DNA of 22,252 bases from Nanobdellota archaeon (GTDB lineage Archaea > Nanobdellota > Nanobdellia > Woesearchaeales > UBA12501): assembly GCA_018812465.1 (NCBI GenBank), contig JAHJCS010000020.1:1-22252 (forward strand). Reading direction: 5' to 3'. Under the pieces are notes generated by a model that saw only the letters and a program-made list of their open reading frames with translations, was not told where the DNA came from and did no database searches. The position numbers were made by a program, and so were the translations under genes. Shown one piece after another: positions 7,760 to 16,826 of this stretch. The stretch's first letter is position 1; every line of letters begins with the position of its first letter.

Positions 7760-8563
7760 ATGGCTGACAAAATAACCAAAAAGGATCAAACCAAGACTGC
7801 CAAAGGATATTGGGTAAAAGAAGGCGAACAAGGCCTCATACACGCAATGGAATATGATGCAGGAAGAGATAACTGCACTGTCTCTCATCATGGAAGTATA
7901 TTCTGGGACAAGAAAAATGAAAAATGGATGATAGAGGAGCACGAGCGTTCCTTTGACGGCCATTATCGGGGCGAAGCAGTATATTGTGATCGTGACGGGA
8001 TAAAAGAGATCAATAAATCTGCGTATAATAGGATACTTGACGCGTATGGTATCCGCGACGGGCTGCTGAGCCTTGAAGAGATTGCAAATGCAAGCCCTAA
8101 GGAGCTTAAGACAGTAAGCATGATACTAAACAGGTCTATACCTAAATATAAACCTCAATGCAAAGAATGTCCTGAAAATGAAGCGGAAATTTCTGATCCA
8201 GTCGAGCGAGCGCTTCAATGGATGAAGAGTTCAGATGAGTATGAACTGAGGGATTATGGTTTTAAACATGTCAAGAGTGAGCGCTGCTTTAAGGTTAACA
8301 TATCCGGAATGAATGAAAGCATAGGATATGAGCGTATGAATAATATTCTAGCTGAGGCGTTCCAAGGCACTAGAAGATTAGAGCTAAAGACAGAGACCAG
8401 CTATGATCGGGAGAGAGAGGAGGAAAGTTTTGTCGGGGAAGGCACATTGAGCAGGATCAGGACAGACACTTACACCTCCACATTAGTGATGCATCTTGAA
8501 GAAGGAAAGCCTAAATTCGAAGTCATGAAACACCAAGAAAGCGAATGGGATCAGTGGAGTTGA
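7760..8563 (+). CDS. Modular hypothetical protein (module A + module B)
   Basis: A 267-aa soluble protein that I do not recognise. It has two parts shared with neighbours. Module A (residues about 47-122) is a strand segment FWDKKNEKWMI, a Tyr/Gly-rich turn, a helix ending in LDAYGI, then LSLEEIANASPKELK. Module B (about 146-267) begins with VERALQWM and ends with MHLEEGKPKFEV and a W-rich tail (EWDQWS). A CxxC (C134, C137) lies between them. It is first in the island, with its own promoter, operator-like repeats and the G8 tract. No signal peptide or membrane segment is present, so it is cytoplasmic. Acidic and aromatic-rich composition suggests protein-protein or ligand binding rather than an enzyme; no catalytic motif is visible. 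Confidence 0.75.
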   Translation: MADKITKKDQTKTAKGYWVKEGEQGLIHAMEYDAGRDNCTVSHHGSIFWDKKNEKWMIEEHERSFDGHYRGEAVYCDRDGIKEINKSAYNRILDAYGIRDGLLSLEEIANASPKELKTVSMILNRSIPKYKPQCKECPENEAEISDPVERALQWMKSSDEYELRDYGFKHVKSERCFKVNISGMNESIGYERMNNILAEAFQGTRRLELKTETSYDREREEESFVGEGTLSRIRTDTYTSTLVMHLEEGKPKFEVMKHQESEWDQWS

Positions 8564-8586
8564 ATATCATAGAACTGAGGCGAAAA

Positions 8587-8769
8587 ATGGATCAAAAACA
8601 AAATCAATGCAAAGATTGTGCAATAACACTCGAGTTTGAGAGGGGTTATTATGGCAATTGTGACTCTAATCCACTTGCCCGGTTGACATTAGAAGATATT
8701 TCATACAAAAAACATTCTGAGTTTAAGTTGCTGGCTAAAACTGCTGTCAAAGGTGACCAGCATGATTGA
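8587..8769 (+). CDS. Small protein resembling the end of module A
   Basis: A 60-aa ORF starting at ATG 8587, preceded by GAGGCGA at 8576-8582. It is short, with CKDC near its N-terminus (C8, C11) and another cysteine in GNCDSN. The C-terminal LTLEDISYKKHSEFKLL matches the LSLEEIANASPKELK segment that closes module A in the neighbouring proteins, so it is a reduced paralogue or a remnant of one. It sits 23 nt after the first modular gene and overlaps the next by 8 nt, which supports translation within one operon. An in-frame ATG at 8545 overlaps the upstream gene and lacks a good ribosome site. Confidence 0.55.
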   Translation: MDQKQNQCKDCAITLEFERGYYGNCDSNPLARLTLEDISYKKHSEFKLLAKTAVKGDQHD

Positions 8770-9562
8770 ACTCAACTTTGGTAAAAGCGAGTTTGTAATG
8801 GGCTCCTCGCCGCAGGCAACAAAGGATGAGCCAGACATGATAATAAATGTGCCTGCAAGCGGAGATCTTGAAGGCAGAGTCTTATGCATCGGCAACTCAA
8901 TACCTCACTTATCTAAATTACAGGCTAAAGATCAAGAGTATGATGCAATCGTTATAGTTGGCGAAGAGAGTTACAGACAAGATTTTGCATTAGAAAGGAA
9001 GACTTACCTTGCATGGATTCCTAGAAGAGGAGAATGGGTGGGAATAGAATATGAGAGATGGGAAGAATCAAGACCAAGGAATGATGAGCGTTACTCAGGT
9101 CCGTTTGCATTGAATGACAGATGTGAAGAGATAATCTCAAAAATATATCAATTGCCAGAAAGCTGGAAAAACAAAGTTAAGATCACTAAGACAGCGCCTT
9201 CTGAACTGAAAAGATTGTCTGAACTCTATGCAGAAAGCAAAGGCATCAAAAAAGATGGCACTGCACTCAGTATTAATTTCTTAAAAGAAGGCGATGATGA
9301 CAACTACGCTGTTGATTGGAACTGGGGTGTGCCTGGAAAATGGACAATGTCATGTAAGGAATATGGTTTGGGCCATGGATGGGAAAGAGGAATCAAGATG
9401 GATGAGGATGGCAGGAACGCGCTTCTCGATGAATTCGGCCTGAAAGGAAAGTCAGAGATACTTCCTTTGGAAGTGATAGGGTTGAAGACTCCAAGAGAGC
9501 TTGCTGAACTTGCAGGAAAAAATATAGCGCCGTATACAAGAAATGAGATTCATGATCAGTGA
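8762..9562 (+). CDS. Modular hypothetical protein with two copies of module A
   Basis: A 266-aa soluble protein of unknown function. Two copies of module A are visible. One is at residues about 82-156 (LAWIPRRGEWVG, YSGPFALNDR, TAPSELKRL). The other is at about 183-251 (VDWNWGVPGKWTMSC, a helix NALLDEFGL, LPLEVIGLKTPRELAEL). The N-terminal 80 residues are unique, with an alternating hydrophobic YDAIVIVGEE strand. The start chosen is ATG 8762 because AAAGGTGA (8749-8756) sits 5 nt upstream; the GTG at 8753 lies inside that ribosome site. It overlaps the previous stop by 8 nt. The repeat pattern suggests a binding scaffold. No enzymatic motif, signal peptide or membrane helix is seen. Confidence 0.72.
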   Translation: MIELNFGKSEFVMGSSPQATKDEPDMIINVPASGDLEGRVLCIGNSIPHLSKLQAKDQEYDAIVIVGEESYRQDFALERKTYLAWIPRRGEWVGIEYERWEESRPRNDERYSGPFALNDRCEEIISKIYQLPESWKNKVKITKTAPSELKRLSELYAESKGIKKDGTALSINFLKEGDDDNYAVDWNWGVPGKWTMSCKEYGLGHGWERGIKMDEDGRNALLDEFGLKGKSEILPLEVIGLKTPRELAELAGKNIAPYTRNEIHDQ

Positions 9563-9573
9563 TGGAGGAAAAA

Positions 9574-10404
9574 ATGGCAGACCAAAACATAATTGATTTG
9601 TTGAAAAAGGTAGAAGGAGCTGAAACGCAGCCAGAGAAACTTCCAGAATTAGGATCCAGATCCTGTTCTCATTGGCTTGATGCAGTAGATTATAATCAGA
9701 TTAAATCACTTGAATCAAAACTTAGAGGCGGACATTTTTCCCTAAGACCTGATAGTGGCCTGCTGAATCATCATGGCGAGGGTGACAGCACATTTGATTA
9801 TGATCTCTCATGGTCTGCTTTAAGGAAAGAGTGGGTTGCCGAATCTAGAGGTCCAGAATTAGACTATTATGAATGTTCAATTGCACATTATGTGCAAGGC
9901 AGTTATAAGGGGCCTTTTGCTCTTGATGAACGGGCAAAAAAGGAACTTCTTTTGATATATGGAATGACTGAAAAAGACGTTCCATTAGACAAAATAGCAC
10001 ATACCTCTCCAGAGGACTTGCTTGAAATAAGGTTTCAGAATCATCTTTCCCATAAAGTCGAACCAGTAATCGAGCTTATGAAAATAAAATATCAATGGAA
10101 ATATAACTATGATGACAAGACTGATAAATTTCGCTTTGAGGATTCTGGAGTTTGCATCATGATACCTTGCGGTAATATGAGAGAACTTGTCATACAGACT
10201 CTCAAATATAACACCGGAGTTCTTGACATGACTACAGATATAGGTGACAGGATCGAAGAAAGCTCAGGCATGGGTGGCTCTCCTGACAGCAAGGTCAAAC
10301 ATTATCATGGCAGAGCTATCATAAAAATGAATCTTGAGGATGGGCAACCAAAGATTAACTATGAATTGCCTGAACATAACAACCATGAATGGAGCAGGTA
10401 TTAG
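9574..10404 (+). CDS. Modular hypothetical protein (module A + module B)
   Basis: A 276-aa soluble paralogue of the 7760 gene product. Module A spans about 78-153 (LSWSALRKEWVAE, SYKGPFALDERAKKELLLIYG, VPLDKIAHTSPEDLLEI). Module B spans about 160-276 and ends with IKMNLEDGQPKINYEL and a tail EWSRY that parallels EWDQWS of the first protein. Its 75-residue N-terminus is unique. GGAGG at 9564-9568 lies 5 nt before ATG 9574, which decides the start over the GTG and ATG at 9559 and 9562 that overlap the previous gene's stop. The function is unknown. Repeated duplication and domain shuffling within one operon implies a set of related binding proteins with different specificities. Confidence 0.75.
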   Translation: MADQNIIDLLKKVEGAETQPEKLPELGSRSCSHWLDAVDYNQIKSLESKLRGGHFSLRPDSGLLNHHGEGDSTFDYDLSWSALRKEWVAESRGPELDYYECSIAHYVQGSYKGPFALDERAKKELLLIYGMTEKDVPLDKIAHTSPEDLLEIRFQNHLSHKVEPVIELMKIKYQWKYNYDDKTDKFRFEDSGVCIMIPCGNMRELVIQTLKYNTGVLDMTTDIGDRIEESSGMGGSPDSKVKHYHGRAIIKMNLEDGQPKINYELPEHNNHEWSRY

Positions 10405-10481
10405 AAAATGAAAGACTGGGAGATAGACTACAAATGATACTATTATAATCAAATAATCTGTAAAACTACAGGGTGAGAATT

Positions 10482-10910
10482 ATGCATGATGAACTAAAAA
10501 CAATCGATGATGTGGTGAAATGGCTTGAGGTGGATGGAGGCATCAAAGTAGATGATAAGGGGGCATATGTGACACGTGCAATGTGGAAAGGCGCTCTCTA
10601 TACCGGGCCTCCGATGAAGCTAGATGGGAATGAGAATGATGCTCCTAAATTATACCTTGAAGATTTCATGCTGGAAAGCATGATAATAAGATTCCTGAAG
10701 GACGGAAAAGCAGAAGAGTTTTCTCCTGTAAGCGTGCAGCTGGAATATGGTTACCATCCTGAAGGATATAGCAATCATACAATAGATCATGATAACAGCT
10801 CCCGTCTTTTCCAAGGGGTTGTAACAATGAGGATTGAGAAGAACAATGCAGGCGATGTCAGGTATGATGCAGAGTTAAGAGAGGGCAGCCTGAGAGATAT
10901 ATATTCATAA
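10482..10910 (+). CDS. Stand-alone module-B hypothetical protein
   Basis: A 142-aa soluble protein. It starts with a DVVKWLEV helix, as module B of the two larger neighbours starts with VERALQWM. It ends with FQGVVTMRIEKNNAGDVRYDAEL, parallel to their GxxxMxLEEGxPKxE segment. It therefore appears to be a single-domain version of module B; the similarity is weak and judged by eye. GGGTGA at 10471-10476 lies 5 nt before ATG 10482, which decides this start over the GTG at 10473. A 77-nt gap separates it from the previous gene. After it lies a short inverted repeat. The function is unknown. Confidence 0.65.
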   Translation: MHDELKTIDDVVKWLEVDGGIKVDDKGAYVTRAMWKGALYTGPPMKLDGNENDAPKLYLEDFMLESMIIRFLKDGKAEEFSPVSVQLEYGYHPEGYSNHTIDHDNSSRLFQGVVTMRIEKNNAGDVRYDAELREGSLRDIYS

Positions 10911-10914
10911 ACGC

Positions 10915-10938
10915 AGCCAGTAATAGGATTCACTGGCT
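10915..10938 (+). repeat. Inverted repeat between module-B gene and Lrp gene
   Basis: AGCCAGT (10915-10921) and ACTGGCT (10932-10938) form a 7-bp stem with a 10-nt loop just after the stop at 10910. There is no strong T-run after it, so it may be a regulator site or a weak processing/termination hairpin. Confidence 0.35.
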
Positions 10939-10996
10939 ATCTTCCCGACAGGACCTAACCAATCTAAACTGATGAAAAAAGAAGGCAAAGAACAAA

Positions 10997-11428
10997 ATGA
11001 ACCAAAACGAAAAAGAGATCCTCAAGCGATTAAGGCATGGAAAAAAGGCGAATATCTCAAAGATAGCAAGGGAGCTTTGTCTTCCGATATCCACAGTGTC
11101 TGACCGCATCAAGAGGATAGATGAGAAATATGTGATCAAGAGATCATCCCTGATTGATTTTCAGAACTCAGGATATTTTGCACATGAGCTGCTGGCATTG
11201 AAGGCTAACTCCTCTCAGAAAGGAGATCTCCTTCAATACCTCAAGGCTCAGAACTGTGTGAACACAATCTATGCTACAAATACAGATTACAGCTATCTCA
11301 TTGAGATCGTATGCAAAGACCATCTTGAGCTTGTGAATTGGTTAGGGCAGCTGAAGTCAATGTTTGAGGTTGATTTCACATCATATCAGATACTCAAGAT
11401 AGAAGAAAAGGAGAAGTTCATACCCTAA
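10997..11428 (+). CDS. Lrp/AsnC-family transcriptional regulator
   Basis: A 143-aa protein with the standard two-domain layout. The N-terminal winged helix-turn-helix covers residues 1-55 (NEKEILKRLRHGKKANISKIARELCLPISTVSDRIKRI, shown in part by its ISKIAREL helix and STVSDRIKRI recognition helix). The C-terminal RAM-like ligand/oligomer domain is at about 60-140. Members bind DNA as dimers or octamers and respond to amino acids or small molecules. It lies within the plus-strand island with 86 nt before it, and the next gene begins 17 nt after its stop. It is the only evident DNA-binding protein in the island and so the natural candidate for controlling it. The RAM domain is divergent, so no effector can be guessed. 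Confidence 0.85.
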   Translation: MNQNEKEILKRLRHGKKANISKIARELCLPISTVSDRIKRIDEKYVIKRSSLIDFQNSGYFAHELLALKANSSQKGDLLQYLKAQNCVNTIYATNTDYSYLIEIVCKDHLELVNWLGQLKSMFEVDFTSYQILKIEEKEKFIP

Positions 11429-11445
11429 ATATATTGGAGGCTAAA

Positions 11446-11823
11446 ATGAGAATGACACCAGACAAACCAGGGCTGCATATACTCATTGCAGATGATGATC
11501 ATCAATCATATTACATGAGATTCCAGAGTGAGTTTCGAGGCCGAGCTTACGTGAGTGCTGTTGATGATGGAGACCTTGCAGTCAAGCTGTTCAAGGAGCA
11601 TAACTATGATATTGTTGTGCTTGATTTTGAGATGCCTTACGGCGGGCTTAGGGCTGCAAAAGAAATAAGGCAGCAGTCTAAAGATGTCATACTTGTTGGT
11701 TATTCCCTGAGATGGAATGATGAGAACTCCTCACAGGCTGGACTCAACTATTTCAGCTCTTATGAGAATATGGTCATTGATTTCCTGAATCTGATGATTG
11801 ATGCACTTGTAATAAAGGATTGA
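11446..11823 (+). CDS. Stand-alone CheY-like receiver protein
   Basis: A 125-aa single-domain response-regulator receiver. The acidic pocket ADDDHQ (D16-D18) and the phosphoacceptor D60 in IVVLDFEMP are present, followed by the usual helix-4/strand-5 pattern. The position of the conserved Thr/Ser is GYS (S87), and the usual lysine near the C-terminus is not evident, so phosphorylation chemistry may be altered. No output domain and no histidine kinase lie in the window, so its partner must be elsewhere or it acts as a pseudo-receiver. GGAGG at 11436-11440 lies 5 nt before ATG 11446, deciding this start over the TTG at 11434. A paralogue lies at 16827, on the other side of the GH5 gene. Confidence 0.75.
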   Translation: MRMTPDKPGLHILIADDDHQSYYMRFQSEFRGRAYVSAVDDGDLAVKLFKEHNYDIVVLDFEMPYGGLRAAKEIRQQSKDVILVGYSLRWNDENSSQAGLNYFSSYENMVIDFLNLMIDALVIKD

Positions 11824-11881
11824 TCTCAATCATCTCAAAAGAGGATGCAACCTAGCAGTAGCTATGCACGGAGGTGCGAGA

Positions 11882-12361
11882 ATGTATGATGCAAAGGATT
11901 CAACTGAAGAATATGTGGCTCTTGGGCTCCAGGTGGTAATAGACTGTAAAGACAAGGAGTTTATCCCAGAGCCTAAATTCTCAGAGCCTAACAAGATGAT
12001 CTATCTTGACTCTAAGCATAATAACTTTATGGCTCACAGTTTTGTGCAATATCAGGGGCACACTTACCTGATTGAGCTTGAGGAAGACAAGATCCTTAAG
12101 ATTGAGGATGGTGAAGATTCTAACAGCCTCTTCCAGGTCTCAGTCTACTTTATGGATGATGTTTATGGTCCTGAAAGGATATTCAAGATGACTCATGATG
12201 CAGGGACGGTCTTTGAGAGAAGAGCTTCTGCTTCAAAATCATTTATAGGCTTCAGGGACTGCGATGACCTTTGTCTTGAATTAAGGGTTCAGGAACAGTC
12301 AAATGGATGCAAGAATACATCAGGATATGGAGAAAAGGAGAATTATCAGGCAGTACAATAA
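11882..12361 (+). CDS. Hypothetical soluble protein
   Basis: A 159-aa protein that I do not recognise. It is acidic and strand-rich (ALGLQVVIDC, HTYLIELEEDKILKIEDGED, LFQVSVYFMDD), with a polar, Gly/Asn/Gln-rich C-terminal tail from about residue 140. Cysteine pairs in DCDDLC and the tail NGC are present but not in a metal-site pattern. GGAGGTG at 11870-11876 lies 5 nt before ATG 11882 and decides the start over the ATG at 11864. It follows the receiver gene by 58 nt on the same strand and is followed by a terminator-like hairpin. It could belong to the same functional set as the modular proteins, but I see no clear alignment with modules A or B. Confidence 0.6.
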   Translation: MYDAKDSTEEYVALGLQVVIDCKDKEFIPEPKFSEPNKMIYLDSKHNNFMAHSFVQYQGHTYLIELEEDKILKIEDGEDSNSLFQVSVYFMDDVYGPERIFKMTHDAGTVFERRASASKSFIGFRDCDDLCLELRVQEQSNGCKNTSGYGEKENYQAVQ

Positions 12362-12370
12362 GTTTTTGGA

Positions 12371-12412
12371 CCAATCTTTTGTATATCTCATCATAGGAAA
12401 GATTGGATTTTT
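12371..12412 (+). terminator. Hairpin with T-run before the GH5 gene
   Basis: CCAATCTTT (12371-12379) and AAAGATTGG (12398-12406) form a perfect 9-bp stem, followed by ATTTTTAG. It sits between the hypothetical gene and the GH5 gene and could end or attenuate transcription there. Archaeal terminators depend mainly on the T-run, which is short here. Confidence 0.4.
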
Positions 12413-12436
12413 AGACAATCTCAGGAGGTAAGGAGA

Positions 12437-15400
12437 ATGGAGAGCAAAAATAAGATTATAATTATGATATATCTGGTATTGACAATAATCAGTGCATTCT
12501 GTGCATCTGCACAGGCTTTTGTTGAGACAGATGGAACAGAATTTGTTGAGAATGGTAATCCGTTCTATTTCTCTGGGGCAAATAATTATTATCTTTTCTA
12601 CAAGCCAGTCAGCAATGTGCAGGAAGTCATGGATGATGCAGTAAGCTTAGGTCTAAAAGTGATAAGGACCTGGGGTTTTTGTGATGGTATCTGCAGCAGC
12701 GGAAATTATAACTCTTTCCAGTCATCTCCTGGAGTCTATAATGAGGCCACATTCCAGCGTTTTGACAGGATAATAAAAGATGCTTCTGACAGAGGGCTAA
12801 GACTCACTGTGCCTCTTGTCAACAATTGGGACGAATTTGGAGGGATGTGCCAGTATGTTAAATGGTGCGGTCTGCCTGATGCAAGCATATGTGATGCAGA
12901 TGAGCCATGGCCATTCGGAGCGCCAACACAATCACATGACCTATTCTATTCAGAAAGCTGCACAAAGCAGATCTACAAGGATTATGTCAATCACTTCCTC
13001 AACAGGAACAATACTCTTACAGGTGTGCTCTACAAGGATGACCCTACCATATTTGCATGGGAACTGGCAAATGAGCCAAGGGCAAGATCTGACCCATCAA
13101 CAGTCACACTCAATAACTGGATCGGCGAGATGAGCGCTTACATAAAATCAATAGACTCAAATCATATGGTCACTCCAGGAAGCGATGGGGGATATAAAGA
13201 CAAGGTCTCTGACCCTGAGTGGTCTTGGTGGTATCATGGCAATGAAGGTCAGGATTATATCGGGAATCATCAGTGGTCCTCAGTGGATTTTGCGACATTC
13301 AGATATTATCCTGAATCAGGAAAATTCGATGATGTAAACCCTCAGTTATGGATATTAGAGCATATCGATGATGCGCATTATATCTTAGGAAAGCCAGTTG
13401 TCATGGAAGAATTCGGTTCTTTTGTGAACAAGGATACTGTCCTTGCTGATTATTATAATCAGCTTGAGGTGCATGGAGCAAATGGCGATACTTTCTGGAT
13501 TCTAGTGGACCATCTTGCAACAGGAAATGATGGGTATTTTGTATCCTGTCCAGAAGATTATGCTGTATGCAATGTCATCAGCAATCATGCAGCATTCATG
13601 AACAATATGAGCATTGAGTGCAGCACAGATGATGAATGTGATTATCTTGATGCAGGATATTGTGATACAAATAATGTGATGCATGATGAAGGAAGATGCA
13701 TTGTCGGACAATGCCAGGCAGAAACCACAATCATCGAAGACTGTGATGATGGTAATCCTCTAACTGTTGATACATGCCTCGCTAATCTTACCTGCAGCCA
13801 TGTGCAGGAGAACCAGGAATGTGTAGTTCCTTATGATAATATGGTCATAGATCATAGCATGGTATTCTGTTCTGGAACATATTCTATTCCTAATGGAATG
13901 AATATCACTGCAGATGGAGTCGTGCTGGACTGCAATGGATCAACACTCAATGGCGTCTCTTCATCCTATATGATCAGAGTGAATTCACATTCAGGGGGTG
14001 GAATTAATAACTGTCAAATAATTAATTCATTGGGTATCAATGGTATAGGATCTGATTATCTTATCGCACAAAATGATATGCCCTACTCTTCTATCTATAC
14101 AGATGGTGATAATACAGTCATTGCCAACAATATTGTAAGACGAATTCAGCCAAGAGGAAGCAACCTTTCAATATTATACAACAATCTGGACACAGGATAT
14201 GATCACTCAATCTACCTTGTCAGAGTATATGCTAGCAGGATAATCGGAAACAACATAACCAGTATTGGATGGGGAAGAAGCATCTCACTTGATGGTGTAG
14301 AGGACAATCTCTTCCAGGAAAATATAATCCACAATGGAGGGTCTGCTGTCTACTGTTGGTACAGCTGCAGGAACAATCAGTTCATCGGCAACAGCTTCTT
14401 GAGCAATGTATATGGGATAACAGGAAGCAACGCGAACAACTATTATGGCACAACCATCTGCAGCAATGATTTTGACAGCAACACCAATGATATCGGATTG
14501 ATTTCGAGCACTACCAGCATCTGGGACTGCGATGGAGAAGGCAACCACTGGAGCAGGTATGATGAGCCGGTCGAAGGATGTTCTAACACTGATGATGATA
14601 GTATATGTGACTCTCCTTATGACATTCAGGGCACAGGCAATATCGACAACTTCCCTATCACTCCATACAGCCAGTCTCCTCAGATAAACTGCACAGTGCC
14701 TTCAAATGGGATGGACATAACTTCAGATACTCAGTTCTGTCCTGGAAATTACACCTTGGAGGACGGCATAGATGTGACTGGAAGCAGCATAACACTTGAC
14801 TGCCAAGGAGCTCTACTTCAGGGAATAAGAAAAGACAATGCAATAGGTATCCATGTTACAGCAACTCATAGCACTATAAAGAATTGTATAGTGGACTACT
14901 ATGAGGATGTTGTTAAGATAGAGAATGGAGGAGATAATGTTTTTGCAGGAAATAGACTAACTGGAAGCAGGGGCGTAGGTCCAGGTATTGGAAGAGGTTT
15001 ATGGATTGTAAACTCTGACAGCAATGAAATAATAAATAACAGCATTATCTTAAATCAATGGGGTTTTTCAGTAACTTCAAGCAATTCAACAGTGATCCTA
15101 GGCAATGAGGTAACCAATAACTCAATTTATGGTTTGTCATTATCAAATTCTATGAATTGTGTCATTGAATCTAATGAAGCTTCATACAATGATATTGGTA
15201 TTATCTTATGGGGGGCTAAAGAGAATCTGATTAATGATAATTCTGTGGTCTGGAACTTTAATCAGGGAATATTCATGTCTACAGATTCTGACAACAATAA
15301 CCTAACTAGAAATACTCTAGAGAGGAATCATCTTGATGGAATTAGGATGTATTATGCTGATAGCAATCATATATCCTACAATGAAATTAGATATAACACT

Positions 15401-16825
15401 CAGGGAATTATAATGTTTAACTCTACTGAGAACTATATCTGGAACAACAATCTTATTGGTAATCAATTATATACTCAGATAAACAACGCATATGATGACC
15501 TGCCAAACTACTGGTTTGTTGGTAATGAAGGGAACTACTATCATGACTATGATGAACCAAGTGAAGGCTGTCAGGATATAAACTCTGATTATAGATGCGA
15601 TGCACCAAATGATGTAGGAAACAGCTCTGATTACTATGCTTACACACAGCCAAGTGGCCGGGAAATGGGTGTAAGTTGTTATGCACCTTATGAAGGTATG
15701 GTAATAACAGAAACATTGACTTTATGCCCTGGAAATTATAATCTGGATAATGGGCTTGTTATGGGAAAAGACAATGTTGTCCTTGATTGTGATGGCGCAA
15801 ACATCATAGGTCCAGGCTCAGGGATAGGTATATCTGCACAAGGAGATTTTGACCTTGAACACTGGGCAGCTGAGACAGAGAACCTCAAGAACCTCTCGCC
15901 TATCACAGAGAATCTTACCGGATTTGTTGACTCAATAGCATTCCTTGAAGATATCACCATAATCAACTGCAATATTGAGGGATTTGAGAATGGAATGAAT
16001 CTCACAGCAGTCAAGAATCTTGAATTGAGGGATAATGTTGTGCATGACAACAATGCAGGTATCATCTATGGAACCTATTATGGAACAATAGCTGATAACC
16101 TTGTATACAATAACCAGAATGGCATTGTGGGTGCAGGTATAAACTCAACCTTAGAAAACAATGAAGTCTATGGAAGCAACATGGGCATGATTGTTGCTGG
16201 CATAGGAAACTCAGTCTCTGGCAATAATATCCATGACAATCCAGGAACAGGCATCACTGTAGGCGGTTTTGACAATCTTGTCTATAACAATAATGCAAAG
16301 AACAACTTAGGAAATGATGGGATTTCTTTAGTTTATTCCTCTGGAGCAGAAGTCTATAACAACACTGCAGAATTCAATGGCAGAGCAGGAATCTCTATCA
16401 TTGAAGGAAGCAACAACACTGTTTCAGATAATATCATGAGGAACAACCGCTTTGGTTTTGGCATGCAGGGATTGTTCAGCCAGGGACCTTCATCTGGAAA
16501 TGTCATTTCTAACAACACAATAACGCAGAATACAGAATCAGGGCTGGCTCTGCATGATGGGGTAATATGGGATATTGGCAAGCTTATATTCCCTAATATG
16601 AAAATAAAAGGCCACAAAGTGATTGACAACACTTTCACAGGAAATTATCTTGACAATCCACTATCAGATCTGTATGTCTATGGCAAGGAAGTCAGGAACA
16701 ACAAGATCTTCGGGAATGACTTTTATGGTGCAGGAGTGATAAATCCGGGAGACAATAACTATTGCGTAGGGAATGTAGGAAACAACTATTACAATGGCGC
16801 ACAAGAGGCGCCAGGAGAGTGTTAA
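12437..16825 (+). CDS. Secreted GH5 (mannanase-like) glycoside hydrolase with parallel beta-helix repeats
   Basis: A 1462-aa exported protein. Residues 1-28 are a signal peptide with probable cleavage after SAQA. Residues about 29-390 are a GH5 catalytic domain closest in pattern to beta-1,4-mannanases: RTWGF (77-81), acid/base E213 in WELANEPR, nucleophile E325 in KPVVMEEFG, and W354. A Cys-rich linker follows (about 393-455, including DCDDGNP and VDTC). Three long blocks then each open with a C-x-x-P header and a CxGxY...GxxxxxxxxxLDCxG signature (starting near residues 462, 752 and 1080) and continue as NosD/pectate-lyase-type right-handed beta-helix repeats rich in Asn. Two blocks end with a DEPxEGC...CD segment. 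No C-terminal anchor is visible. AGGAGGT precedes the ATG. Probably it binds and cleaves polysaccharide at the cell surface or outside; substrate is inferred. Confidence 0.85.
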   Translation: MESKNKIIIMIYLVLTIISAFCASAQAFVETDGTEFVENGNPFYFSGANNYYLFYKPVSNVQEVMDDAVSLGLKVIRTWGFCDGICSSGNYNSFQSSPGVYNEATFQRFDRIIKDASDRGLRLTVPLVNNWDEFGGMCQYVKWCGLPDASICDADEPWPFGAPTQSHDLFYSESCTKQIYKDYVNHFLNRNNTLTGVLYKDDPTIFAWELANEPRARSDPSTVTLNNWIGEMSAYIKSIDSNHMVTPGSDGGYKDKVSDPEWSWWYHGNEGQDYIGNHQWSSVDFATFRYYPESGKFDDVNPQLWILEHIDDAHYILGKPVVMEEFGSFVNKDTVLADYYNQLEVHGANGDTFWILVDHLATGNDGYFVSCPEDYAVCNVISNHAAFMNNMSIECSTDDECDYLDAGYCDTNNVMHDEGRCIVGQCQAETTIIEDCDDGNPLTVDTCLANLTCSHVQENQECVVPYDNMVIDHSMVFCSGTYSIPNGMNITADGVVLDCNGSTLNGVSSSYMIRVNSHSGGGINNCQIINSLGINGIGSDYLIAQNDMPYSSIYTDGDNTVIANNIVRRIQPRGSNLSILYNNLDTGYDHSIYLVRVYASRIIGNNITSIGWGRSISLDGVEDNLFQENIIHNGGSAVYCWYSCRNNQFIGNSFLSNVYGITGSNANNYYGTTICSNDFDSNTNDIGLISSTTSIWDCDGEGNHWSRYDEPVEGCSNTDDDSICDSPYDIQGTGNIDNFPITPYSQSPQINCTVPSNGMDITSDTQFCPGNYTLEDGIDVTGSSITLDCQGALLQGIRKDNAIGIHVTATHSTIKNCIVDYYEDVVKIENGGDNVFAGNRLTGSRGVGPGIGRGLWIVNSDSNEIINNSIILNQWGFSVTSSNSTVILGNEVTNNSIYGLSLSNSMNCVIESNEASYNDIGIILWGAKENLINDNSVVWNFNQGIFMSTDSDNNNLTRNTLERNHLDGIRMYYADSNHISYNEIRYNTQGIIMFNSTENYIWNNNLIGNQLYTQINNAYDDLPNYWFVGNEGNYYHDYDEPSEGCQDINSDYRCDAPNDVGNSSDYYAYTQPSGREMGVSCYAPYEGMVITETLTLCPGNYNLDNGLVMGKDNVVLDCDGANIIGPGSGIGISAQGDFDLEHWAAETENLKNLSPITENLTGFVDSIAFLEDITIINCNIEGFENGMNLTAVKNLELRDNVVHDNNAGIIYGTYYGTIADNLVYNNQNGIVGAGINSTLENNEVYGSNMGMIVAGIGNSVSGNNIHDNPGTGITVGGFDNLVYNNNAKNNLGNDGISLVYSSGAEVYNNTAEFNGRAGISIIEGSNNTVSDNIMRNNRFGFGMQGLFSQGPSSGNVISNNTITQNTESGLALHDGVIWDIGKLIFPNMKIKGHKVIDNTFTGNYLDNPLSDLYVYGKEVRNNKIFGNDFYGAGVINPGDNNYCVGNVGNNYYNGAQEAPGEC

Positions 16826-16826
16826 A

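Noticed and set aside
10408..10434. Eight-codon ORF (MKDWEIDYK-like) between two modular genes
   Set aside because: It is too short, has no ribosome site of its own and no repeated pattern; probably chance.
15736..16065. Minus-strand 109-codon ORF inside the GH5 gene
   Set aside because: It is a shadow of the Asn-rich beta-helix repeats in the sense strand, Ser/Pro-rich and without start context.
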